A DNA stretch of 35,928 bases, taken from the NCBI RefSeq assembly GCF_002154695.1, contig NZ_MTAV01000073.1:1-35928 (forward strand), read 5' to 3'. The position numbers and the translations under genes were made by a program. Numbering within the stretch: the stretch's first letter is position 1; every line of letters begins with the position of its first letter. Shown in pieces: positions 16,552 to 24,324 of the stretch. The DNA comes from Nostoc sp. T09 (GTDB lineage: Bacteria; Cyanobacteriota; Cyanobacteriia; Cyanobacteriales; Nostocaceae). Below the pieces are notes generated by a model. It made no database searches. It had not been told where the DNA came from and saw only the letters and a program-made list of their open reading frames with translations.

Positions 16552-16680
16552 CAATACGGTTCAGATAAGCCTGCCTACGAAGGCTTTCCACAGGATAGCC
16601 TTCACCTTTAGGTGACACGGTCTTGTATTTGTTATTAGAAAATAATCGCGCGATGCCTACGGCGCGGCGAAGCCATCGCC
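16552..16680. repeat. Lone copy of the CAATACGGTTCAG terminal repeat plus palindromic repeat
   Basis: CAATACGGTTCAGATAAGCC at 16552-16571 matches the terminal inverted repeats of the small element at 31036-31137. No matching opposite end was found nearby, so it may be a decayed or truncated copy. It is followed by a palindrome (TCACCTTTAGGTGA, 16602-16615) and by GCGATGCCTACGGCG-type interspersed repeat DNA to about 16680. Confidence 0.5.
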
Positions 16681-16785
16681 TGCTATACAAAAGCTCTAGA
16701 ATTTAGAAATGGCAAAAGTTTCCGGAGAGTGACAGAACAGGGATATGTAACAATATCTACCTACTTCAACCTAAAATCCTTGTAA

Positions 16786-17010
16786 AGCCTTCATGCCATA
16801 TGAAGGCTAGTCCAGTTTATCTGGTCATCCTTTCAGGCTCAAAGGTTAGCTGTTGAGACTGGGTGTAAGAGTTTTGATCATCTACATCATTAAACCCTCA
16901 TACCCTTACACCCTTTGTCCAAACTCTTGATTTTTCGTATCACTGCGTAAGTCTTCTACTAAAAAAAATTCCCCACAGAAACAGATCTAAGGGGATAAGT
17001 AGGGAATTTT
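16786..17010. repeat. Series of perfect inverted repeats between convergent genes
   Basis: Three perfect 9-bp inverted repeats follow one another: AGCCTTCAT/ATGAAGGCT (16786-16808, 5-nt loop), GGGTGTAAG/CTTACACCC (16861-16913) and AAAATTCCC/GGGAATTTT (16965-17010). With the terminators at 16456 and 17036 they fill the 753-base gap 16365-17117. I find no credible coding frame in this gap. Confidence 0.5.
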
Positions 17011-17035
17011 AAAGGAATTGGTATTGCATATATAA

Positions 17036-17072
17036 TTTTTTGTAGCGTAGACAAAGTCCACACTACAAAAAA
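17036..17072 (-). terminator. Bidirectional hairpin after the RTX beta-helix gene
   Basis: TTTTTTGTAG and CTACAAAAAA pair perfectly, with further inner pairing (GAC/GTC around AAA), 46 bases beyond the stop of the minus-strand gene. The T and A tracts flank the stem, so it could end transcripts from either side. Confidence 0.6.
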
Positions 17073-17117
17073 AGGGTAATTTATCCAGCGCTACTTTTTA
17101 GAGATTGCAACCAGATT

Positions 17118-19073
17118 CTAACAAACGAAATCTCTGGCAGTTACATTACTGCTGTTGACGTTACCCAGCGTCAAAAATGCTTGAAATTGATTGGGGCTGG
17201 CGTCACCATTTGGGTTAATGCTCACAACGGTATTAGAACCAACCTGCGCTGTTTTTATATAATCCTTAAAAGGATTAGAGCTCAGAAACTTGCTACCATC
17301 GATAATTTTGCTGAGGTCAATCAAGTCTTTTCCGGGTTCAAAATATTGGATAGTATCGCCTTTGTCTAAAAAGCTTTGATAAACAAATCGGTCGTTACTC
17401 CCTCCGCCACTCAGGAAATCGCTACCCTTGCCACCCATCAAGACATCATTACCTTCACCACCTTGAATGATATCGTTGCTATCACCACCGTTGATAATGT
17501 CGTTACCATCACCGCCTTTAAGAATGTTGTTACTAGAAATCCCTTGGAGGGTATCGTTACCTTTAGTACCCCGCATGATATTCGGGCCTGGCATACTTGT
17601 ATTAATACCTGTTGTGCTCAACTGAGTGGATATCTCAAAGGCTCCAACATCTGGTTTGGTATCTCGTACCATTCCTCGTTCATCAATAGTGGGTATACCA
17701 CTACCTGTCTTACCAGTATTGATGGCGGGGCTACCTACTAAAAGAGAATGCACTAAAGAACCACCAATTGTTTGTAAAGGGCCAAGGAGAGGGTCAACAA
17801 TCCGACTACCTGATACCACTCGGCGACCTTGTGAAGGAGCTGGAAACTCAATGTTACCACCACCATCTTTTAGTTGATACCCAACCTGTTGTTGTGATAA
17901 ATCGCCTGCTTTATTCTTAGCAACAATTGAGTTAGTGAGGGTTACAGGCGCTGCCGGATCGCCAATCCAAACTGCCCCACAAGCTCGTCCGGCAGAGTTA
18001 TTGACGATAGTGGAATTGATAATATTGACGGGGGCGGATTTGTCAGTATTCACAAACATTGCCCCACCTGCGTCATTGGTCACCTTATTCCCTGAAAAGG
18101 TGCTATTGATGATATTCTTTGTTGAGCCACCATCTAACCACAAAGCCCCGCCTTGTTGGACAGATGTATTATTAGCAAAACTAACATTGCGAATTGTGAG
18201 AGCAGCATTACCTCGCAATGCGCCTCCTCGAGCAATACCTTTAGCACTCAAGTTAGCTGTATTACCAACGACAGTACTATTTTCAAGAAGGATCTGGTCT
18301 GAACCGTAACCATAAAGGAAGAGTGCGCCGCCTTCTCCTTTAGTTGTATTGCCTTCAAACCGACTGCCACGGATAGCAATTACACCTCCAACAGTGGAAC
18401 CAGGCCCTACTGGGTTAGCTCCATCAGTAAAGATTGCACCACCACCAACATCACCTTCTGAACTATTATTGCGGAAGACTGAATTTTCTACAGTCAACTT
18501 ACCTAGTAGGCTATAAATTGCACCGCCATTCACTCCTTTATTATTGGTGAATTGGCTATTTTTGACAGTCAGCTCACCAGAACCATAGGTGGCGATCGCT
18601 CCACTGCTAAAGCCAGACTTTGCTAAAGTACCATCGTTACTGTCAAAGCTGCTGTTTAGTACTGTACCTTTGCTACAGTAGCCGATGTGAATCGCTCCAC
18701 CCATACCACCGCGATTATTAGTGAATCGACAGTTTTCAACCGTTATACTGCCATAGTCAACGACTCTGATACCACCGCCTCTTTCAGTGGTGCGACCATC
18801 GGCAATGGTGAGGTTACGGACGGTTGCATCAACATGTCTCCCGACCTCAAATACTCGTCCAGTACTGTTGCCGCTAATCTTTAAATTTGCTGCCCCTGTG
18901 CCATCTATTGTCAGATTCTTCGTAAGATTAATTTGCCCACTGGTGAGTTTAATGACTTGATTGGCAAGGTTAGAGGCAAATTTGATGGTGTCTCCTGTTT
19001 GTGCAGAAGCGATCGCAGATCGTAAAGAACCTGCTCCACTATCAGCAGCAGTAGTCACGTTAATAATAGTCAT
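17118..19073 (-). CDS. RTX parallel beta-helix protein with CSLREA-like N-terminus
   Basis: This 651-residue protein begins TTAADSGAGSLRSAIASAQ, the common entry of bacterial beta-helix surface proteins. About 350 residues of polymorphic-membrane-protein-like coils follow (repeated FTNNRG..GGAI, FRNNSSEG..GGAIF, FANNTSVQQGGALW, VNNSAGRACGAVW) and an anchor-Q-like end (GSPAINTG...DVGAFE). The last 150 residues carry five RTX nonapeptides (LKGGDGNDI, INGGDSNDI, IQGGEGNDV, LMGGKGSDF, LSGGGSNDR) and an acidic C-terminal cap. It should be secreted unfolded by a type I system and fold in calcium outside, probably as a surface or matrix protein. No signal peptide and no dedicated exporter are visible. 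It faces the beta-helix gene at 14937 convergently. Confidence 0.88.
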   Translation of the reverse strand: MTIINVTTAADSGAGSLRSAIASAQTGDTIKFASNLANQVIKLTSGQINLTKNLTIDGTGAANLKISGNSTGRVFEVGRHVDATVRNLTIADGRTTERGGGIRVVDYGSITVENCRFTNNRGGMGGAIHIGYCSKGTVLNSSFDSNDGTLAKSGFSSGAIATYGSGELTVKNSQFTNNKGVNGGAIYSLLGKLTVENSVFRNNSSEGDVGGGAIFTDGANPVGPGSTVGGVIAIRGSRFEGNTTKGEGGALFLYGYGSDQILLENSTVVGNTANLSAKGIARGGALRGNAALTIRNVSFANNTSVQQGGALWLDGGSTKNIINSTFSGNKVTNDAGGAMFVNTDKSAPVNIINSTIVNNSAGRACGAVWIGDPAAPVTLTNSIVAKNKAGDLSQQQVGYQLKDGGGNIEFPAPSQGRRVVSGSRIVDPLLGPLQTIGGSLVHSLLVGSPAINTGKTGSGIPTIDERGMVRDTKPDVGAFEISTQLSTTGINTSMPGPNIMRGTKGNDTLQGISSNNILKGGDGNDIINGGDSNDIIQGGEGNDVLMGGKGSDFLSGGGSNDRFVYQSFLDKGDTIQYFEPGKDLIDLSKIIDGSKFLSSNPFKDYIKTAQVGSNTVVSINPNGDASPNQFQAFLTLGNVNSSNVTARDFVC

Positions 19074-19783
19074 GCTTTGAATTCCCTTGAATGAAGAACG
19101 TTTTCAGATCGACTTTTTGGATAGAATCACGCTTTGTTGTGATTCACAAACAGTCGAGATGATGGGATTCAGAGCACCCTGCTATGATGATTTTTTGATA
19201 ATGAGGAATAACTGGAAATATCAACCGAAATTTGCAGAAAATCCGCTAACATCGCCTATTATCCCCTGACTAGAGATGCAACAATTTATCCTTGTGTTGA
19301 TTTGGTTGAATCAGCACAATTAGGTTAATGCACACTTTATAACTTCACCCAAACTTTTCCGCTATGACAAATTTACCGAGATACAAGTTACAGATGTAAC
19401 TTGCTCTTATTTTTTTTGCCCAGACGAATTTACTTAGACGATGTTACACAATTTGCCATCTTTATGCAACCTTTATAAAAAAAATATCTCAATTTTATTT
19501 TTTTGATTCCATATTGATAAGCTATTGAGAGCAAACTCCAGCATAAGTTTGATAGAAGCTATAAATTTACTGCAACAGCGATAATGTAGAAATTGACAAT
19601 GTAAAGAATACGTGTTTTAAACAAAATAATAGATGCAATCGCTACCTTGTGCTTAAACGCATATTAACACAAGATAGTTACTTATTGAGATTGAGATGCA
19701 ATCAAAGATATTATTGAGCATCAGGAGCATAATCAAGCGAAATACCTCAGGAAGCCTTTCTTTTATGTAATTCTCAGATCTTA
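19074..19783. other. AT-rich non-coding gap with a hairpin
   Basis: There is no credible gene in these 710 bases. An imperfect stem (CTACCTTGTG / CACAAGATAG, one mismatch, 16-nt loop) spans 19642-19677 and could be a distal 3' end of the ABC ATPase transcript. The word GATGCAATC occurs twice nearby (19632 and 19695). The stretch 19380-19520 is very AT-rich and probably contains the promoter region of the RTX beta-helix gene. Confidence 0.4.
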
Positions 19784-20677
19784 CTAATTGTGTTGCATGA
19801 TTTCCACATAAATATGCTCTAAACGTACAGGTTGACGGGAGATTGAATTAATAGCTATGCCCTCAAACCGTGTAATAACTTCTTTTAATTCCAAAGGCTC
19901 TGGTAACCAAAAGGCCAAATCACTACCATAACGCCTATGCGTGAAACCATATTCTTTGGCTCTTGCGATCGCTTGTTCTTCAAACTCAGTCTGCACTAAT
20001 ATGATTTCTTGGGCTGGAATCAATGTGCGTAATTCTGCTAAACTACCCTCAGCCAAGATATGACCATTTTTTAGTATGCCAATTCTCTGACAAAGACGCT
20101 CTGCTTCCTCTAATAAATGAGTTGTTAACAAAACTGTAGTTCCTTTATTTTTCAGCTGGCGAATCAACTCCCAAATCTCATATCTTGCCTCAATATCTAA
20201 CCCGGTCGTCGGTTCATCAAGAATCACTAGCTGTGGCTGATGTATTAAAGCTACTGCAATATTTAACCGTCTTTGCATCCCACCACTGAGTTTCTCTACC
20301 GGATTTTTTGCTCTATCTAATAAGTTTACAGCTACTAGAGTTTCTGCTATTATTCTCTGGCGTTTCTTCCGGTCTACTCCATAAATATCAGCAAAAAACT
20401 TGAGATTCTCTTCACAAGATAGACTTTTATAAAGTAAATTTTCTTGAGGCGCAACCCCAATTAGCTTTTTTGTGGCTTCTGCAACTAGTTTATAATTAAT
20501 TTTAATATCACCACTATCAGCCTTGAGTAAATTACAAATAATATTAATTGTAGTTGTCTTACCTGACCCATTTGCACCAATTAAGCCATAAATTTCTCCT
20601 GAATCAATATGCAAGTTCAAATTTTGAATAACTTTTCTTGTACCATAAGATTTATTGAGATTTTTAATTGTCAGCAT
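19784..20677 (-). CDS. ABC transporter ATP-binding protein (ABC-2 type exporter)
   Basis: The start is placed at 20677 (MLTIKNLNKSYGTRKV), where the ABC fold begins; the frame extends to 20761 but adds 28 non-homologous residues. The 297-residue protein has Walker A (GLIGANGSGKTTTINI), Q-loop (APQENLLY), signature LSGGMQRRLNIA, Walker B (LVILDEPTTGLD) and the switch His in LLTTHLLEEAE. The extended C-terminal domain of about 85 residues is typical of DrrA/NodI-like drug or polysaccharide exporters. It lies directly downstream of the permease gene on the same strand, with a 191-base spacer holding repeat-like DNA, so the two form one transporter. The substrate is unknown. Confidence 0.92.
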   Translation of the reverse strand: MLTIKNLNKSYGTRKVIQNLNLHIDSGEIYGLIGANGSGKTTTINIICNLLKADSGDIKINYKLVAEATKKLIGVAPQENLLYKSLSCEENLKFFADIYGVDRKKRQRIIAETLVAVNLLDRAKNPVEKLSGGMQRRLNIAVALIHQPQLVILDEPTTGLDIEARYEIWELIRQLKNKGTTVLLTTHLLEEAERLCQRIGILKNGHILAEGSLAELRTLIPAQEIILVQTEFEEQAIARAKEYGFTHRRYGSDLAFWLPEPLELKEVITRFEGIAINSISRQPVRLEHIYVEIMQHN

Positions 20678-20868
20678 ATTTTTCAGTTTACTGAATAAAG
20701 GTAAAGAGCAGAGAAGTACAGTGGAAGCGTAGAACTGTCTTTTTTGAAAATCATAAACCAAGAATTTTAGAGAAATTTCCTTCTGCTACGCTAGTTAGTA
20801 CAACGAAGGGAAACCCTCGCACAGCATTAGCCTCACCACAACGTGCTGGCTTTTCTTCCTCCTAAATT

Positions 20869-21642
20869 TTATAATCTCCTTTCTACTATTAACATTCGCC
20901 GATAACATAGCCATCCACAAACAATCATCACCACAGCAAAGACTAATAAAAACCAAAAGTGTGATGCAATCTCACTAATTACCTCACCCTTAGCTGAAAC
21001 TCCTACAAGAGCTTCATTCATGTGATAAATTGGATTATATTTAGCGATATTAATTAGAGTTTTAGGGAAAAGGGCAGCAGGTAAAAAAGCTCCACCAAGA
21101 ATTAATAAAGGCACACCAAATGCTGCAACTAGAGCATTGACATCTTCAATCCGACGAGCTAATTGTGTTCCTAAAATAAAACCTAAACCGACATAGGAAA
21201 TGATAGTCATTAAAATAATTATCAATCCTAACAGAATAGAACCCTTAAAGGTAGCACCCCAAAAAGCGGCAATAGTATAAATTAACAATGTCTGACCTAG
21301 AGCAATGCAACTATGAGCTAGAAAAATACCTAAGAAGTAGGAAGTACCATTTAAGGGAGAAAGAAACAGACGTTTGAGAGTCTGCTGTTCTCTTTCTGCA
21401 ACTACAGTAGCGACACTCCCACCCAAACAACTAAAAAACATTGCCGCACCTACTAAAGTTGAGGGTGCAGCATATTCAAAAGCAGCATTTATAGGTAGTT
21501 TTGCCCGTTCTGCTAAGATAAATCCGCTGAGGATTAATACTGAAATGGGAAAAATACTCCAAAATATTAAGCTGCGTCTGCGGCGCAATAGTTCAATTAA
21601 AATACGCTGAGTTACAGCTATAATTTCACGCCAATATTTCAT
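20869..21642 (-). CDS. ABC-2 type transporter permease
   Basis: This is a 257-residue protein with six hydrophobic helices (near residues 25-43, 58-78, 106-127, 135-160, 168-188 and 230-248) and the ABC-2 permease pattern: a basic N-terminus (QRILIELLRRRRSLIFW), the EREQQTLKRLFLSPLN coupling-helix region after helix 2, and GVPLLILGGAFLPAALFP. It would form a homodimer with the downstream ATPase and export a drug, lipid or polymer. The gene comes first in transcription order. The SD before the ATG is weak. The 297-base stretch upstream (21643-21939) separates it from the divergent hydrolase gene and must hold both promoters. Confidence 0.92.
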   Translation of the reverse strand: MKYWREIIAVTQRILIELLRRRRSLIFWSIFPISVLILSGFILAERAKLPINAAFEYAAPSTLVGAAMFFSCLGGSVATVVAEREQQTLKRLFLSPLNGTSYFLGIFLAHSCIALGQTLLIYTIAAFWGATFKGSILLGLIIILMTIISYVGLGFILGTQLARRIEDVNALVAAFGVPLLILGGAFLPAALFPKTLINIAKYNPIYHMNEALVGVSAKGEVISEIASHFWFLLVFAVVMIVCGWLCYRRMLIVERRL

Positions 21643-21939
21643 TTGAGTTGATTTTAAATTTGCTAATTTGTTTAAAGACGATTTATCCAGTGTAATAAGG
21701 TTTAGTTAAGATTTTGAACAATAAATTAATCTGGTAGTGCCAAAAAAGATTCCTGATTCTTCTCATAGCTTGGAAATCTGAAGAGCTAAATTTATAAATT
21801 TGGATGCTAAACACAATATCATCATATTTTAAAACATTGCTGTAGATTTTAACAGTAGTATTGCAAGAACTATTTTTATTAGAGTTCATCAAGCTGCTGT
21901 AAAATTGACTGGTTAGGCTGTTTGGAAAATATATTTATT

Positions 21940-23142
21940 ATGTCTTATAGGTACAAAATAATTTTACCCTGGCTGGCGCTGTTACTGAGCTTCACTAGCT
22001 TATTTCTCAGTTCCTGGATTTTAATTTCGGCTCCTAATATGTTTTTACTTCCCCTAGGTGTGGGAGCGCCAGAAGTCAGCCCTTGGTTATTCATATCAAA
22101 TCTATTATCTTTGTTAGTGGCATTTTTATGTATATATAAGCATCAACTAAAACGTGTAGCCTGCATTTTTAGCTTAATAGGATTACTTATTTGTGGTTCT
22201 GTATTAATCAAGATTGCACCAACTCAAATGCAGATGGCGAAAGCAATGAAACAAGGGTTAGGTGAAAATTATTTAGCACAAATCCCACCTCAAGTAAGTG
22301 CTAAAATGCAAACCCATCCCTTTTTTTTAGTTAATAGCTTCCGAGGTATTCCACTGGGAAAAATACGCCACAAAACAGGAATTATATTTGCTACGCCTGC
22401 GGGAGTTCATTTAAACATGGAAGTTTACCAACCCCCAGAAGTAGGGAAATATCCAGCACTAGTAGTAATTTATGGTGGAGCTTGGCAAAGTGGCAATCCT
22501 GGCGCTAATCCTGAGTTTAATCAATATATGGCGGCTCGTGGATATACGGTATTTGCAATTGATTACCGACACGCACCCAAATATCGGTTTCCAGCGCAGT
22601 TGCATGATGTACTTACAGCCTTAAATTTTATTCGTCAACACGCAGCAGAATATGAAGCAGACCCAGAAAACATGGTAATTCTGGGACGTTCCTCTGGCGC
22701 ACACCTTGCAATGCTAGCGGCTTATCAACCAGATGCGCCACCGATTCGTGCTGTGGTGAGCTATTACGGGCCAGTGAACTTAACTGAAGGTTATAATACA
22801 CCGCCACGACCTGACCCAATTAATACCCGCGCTGTATTAAAAGCCTTGATCGGTGGTTCGCCGCAAGAATTAGCTCAAAAGTATGAAACTGCTTCACCAA
22901 TTAATTACGTAATCAGACCTTTACCACCAACATTATTAGTTTACGGTAGTCGCGACCATTTAGTAGAAGCGCGATATGGTAGGCAGATGTATGAACGTTT
23001 ACATAATTCAGGCGAAACTGCAATTTTGTTAGAAATACCTTGGGCTGAACACGCTTTTGATGCTGTTTTCAATGGTGTAAGCAATCAATTAGCTTTATAT
23101 TACACCGAGAGGTTTTTAGCTTGGGCGTTCTTCAATCGATAA
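21940..23142 (+). CDS. Membrane-anchored alpha/beta hydrolase (HSL/carboxylesterase-like)
   Basis: ATG at 21940 (MSYRYKIILPW) is chosen over a TTG 18 bases upstream. Residues 10-110 hold three membrane helices. The catalytic domain shows the oxyanion motif YGGAWQSG (replacing the usual HGGG/A), nucleophile elbow GRSSGAH, acid in YGSRDHLVEA and His in WAEHAFD. So the Ser-Asp-His triad is complete. It resembles the Aes/hormone-sensitive-lipase group of esterases and lipases. The long N-terminal membrane region is unusual for the soluble members and places the active site at the membrane. It is divergent from the ABC-2 exporter. The substrate is unknown. Confidence 0.85.
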   Translation: MSYRYKIILPWLALLLSFTSLFLSSWILISAPNMFLLPLGVGAPEVSPWLFISNLLSLLVAFLCIYKHQLKRVACIFSLIGLLICGSVLIKIAPTQMQMAKAMKQGLGENYLAQIPPQVSAKMQTHPFFLVNSFRGIPLGKIRHKTGIIFATPAGVHLNMEVYQPPEVGKYPALVVIYGGAWQSGNPGANPEFNQYMAARGYTVFAIDYRHAPKYRFPAQLHDVLTALNFIRQHAAEYEADPENMVILGRSSGAHLAMLAAYQPDAPPIRAVVSYYGPVNLTEGYNTPPRPDPINTRAVLKALIGGSPQELAQKYETASPINYVIRPLPPTLLVYGSRDHLVEARYGRQMYERLHNSGETAILLEIPWAEHAFDAVFNGVSNQLALYYTERFLAWAFFNR

Positions 23143-23486
23143 TTTAATTATCAAGCGAAATTTTACAACTATCAAATAACCTTCTTGATTTTATAGTTGA
23201 TATACAGTGTTGGAAAGGGAGTAAATGCGATCGCCACTTTGGTAAATTTCGCAATCTATCATTTAATCCTATTCCCAAACGACAACTTCCTCATTTGCTA
23301 CTCGTTGATATTTAATTATAATTAACTTTTCCTCACTCTGTATTCCCCTGCATTAATTGTTGGCTTATTTTGCTTTTACACAGAGCTTTTAGTCTCTCGT
23401 GAACTACGATAGTGGTGATGTCGGACACTGCCAACCGTATCCGGATATTGGTAGACAATGCCCACCCTACTATACTAGTTATTTAT
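23143..23486. repeat. Non-coding gap with part of the GTAGGGTGGGCATT repeat
   Basis: AATGCCCACCCTAC at 23457-23470 is the reverse complement of part of the palindromic repeat at 29252-29273 (TGTAGGGTGGGCATTGCCCACC). The frame of the next gene runs into this repeat, which argues for a start downstream of it. Apart from a HIP1 site near 23228 the gap shows nothing else. Confidence 0.5.
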
Positions 23487-23924
23487 ATGCTCGAAATTGT
23501 TTTATTAAGTTCTTTATTATTAGTTACTCAACCCTCAACTGCTGAACAACAATTTATAAATTTAAAAAATAAATTAGAAAAATATAGTTTTCAAGTACTA
23601 ATCGAGCTACCACCAAGGCGAGGAGCTTATGGTTTATTAGAAGAGCGTAGCAAAAAAATTTGGATTAATCCTGTAGTCTTTGATTTGCAAATCGCTACTC
23701 AAACTCTTATTCATGAATCTGTTCATGCAGCACAAGTATGTGCGGGCAAAGGTAAAATAAAAACTTTAGGGTTAGATATTCAACCCATCAATTATGCTCG
23801 ACCATTTTTTCTGCGCTACACTGATATCTACAGACAAGATTTAGAAAGAGAAGCTTACGCAGTACAAACTCAACCTAACAATTTTGAGATAGCTATAAAT
23901 CTTCTACAAAAACACTGTAAATAA
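23487..23924 (+). CDS. Small exported HExxH putative metallopeptidase, 145 aa
   Basis: The start is set at 23487 (MLEIVLLSSLLLV), because it gives a clean signal peptide (cleavage after PSTA) and excludes the repeat DNA upstream. The mature part has IHESVHAAQ (H76-E77-x2-H80), the zinc-binding motif of metallopeptidases. A downstream DLEREAYAVQ segment at about residues 121-130 offers a glutamate as third ligand, as in gluzincin-type folds. Two cysteines (about C84 and the C-terminal C144) may form a disulfide. The protein is short for an active peptidase, and I do not recognise a named family. The motif is clear; enzymatic activity is inference. Confidence 0.65.
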   Translation: MLEIVLLSSLLLVTQPSTAEQQFINLKNKLEKYSFQVLIELPPRRGAYGLLEERSKKIWINPVVFDLQIATQTLIHESVHAAQVCAGKGKIKTLGLDIQPINYARPFFLRYTDIYRQDLEREAYAVQTQPNNFEIAINLLQKHCK

Positions 23925-24324
23925 AGAAGCGCATCAAGAAAAACCTATCAGTATGGCAATTGCTTCAATGGGGGAACCGTGGAAAATACTGCCTCGTTTA
24001 TTAGTGGTTCATTTCGTCTAAATAAACCACATTTTTTATCTCACGCAGAGGAGGACAATTGTGCGGGGGTTTCCCGCAGGGTAGCAAATGACCCTGAAAG
24101 TATACGTCATGTACAAGCGCAAAGAACGCCCGCAGCTTGAAATGCACACTTATAGCTAGGATTTGAAATTATGGCGTAGGTATTGTTGGCACTAATCACT
24201 CACTAGCTGCGTCAATTATCTGACTCAGCTAAATCTGCATCAGTTTTTCTCATGCAGTAATTTAGTGCTTGTATTAAATGTTATAAATTAACGTCCTGTA
24301 TTAAGCATAATTATTTAGGCAGTA
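23925..24324. repeat. Non-coding gap with tandem short hairpins
   Basis: GCGGG/CCCGC (24063-24077) and AGGGT/ACCCT (24078-24095) are back-to-back hairpins, resembling cyanobacterial interspersed repeats. I see no coding frame in the 400 bases. The promoter of the next gene should be near 24250-24310, where the sequence is AT-rich. Confidence 0.4.

Noticed and set aside
16243-16554. 103-residue minus-strand frame
   Set aside because: It overlaps the beta-helix gene end and the strong terminator; no start signal and no recognisable motif.
17376-17741. 121-residue plus-strand frame rich in TLATHQDI-like repeats
   Set aside because: Antisense shadow of the RTX repeats in the gene at 17118-19073.
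21683-21889. Small minus-strand frame upstream of the ABC-2 permease (about 68 residues)
   Set aside because: There is no ribosome-binding site, it is AT-driven composition, and it lies where both divergent promoters must be; kept only as a remote possibility.
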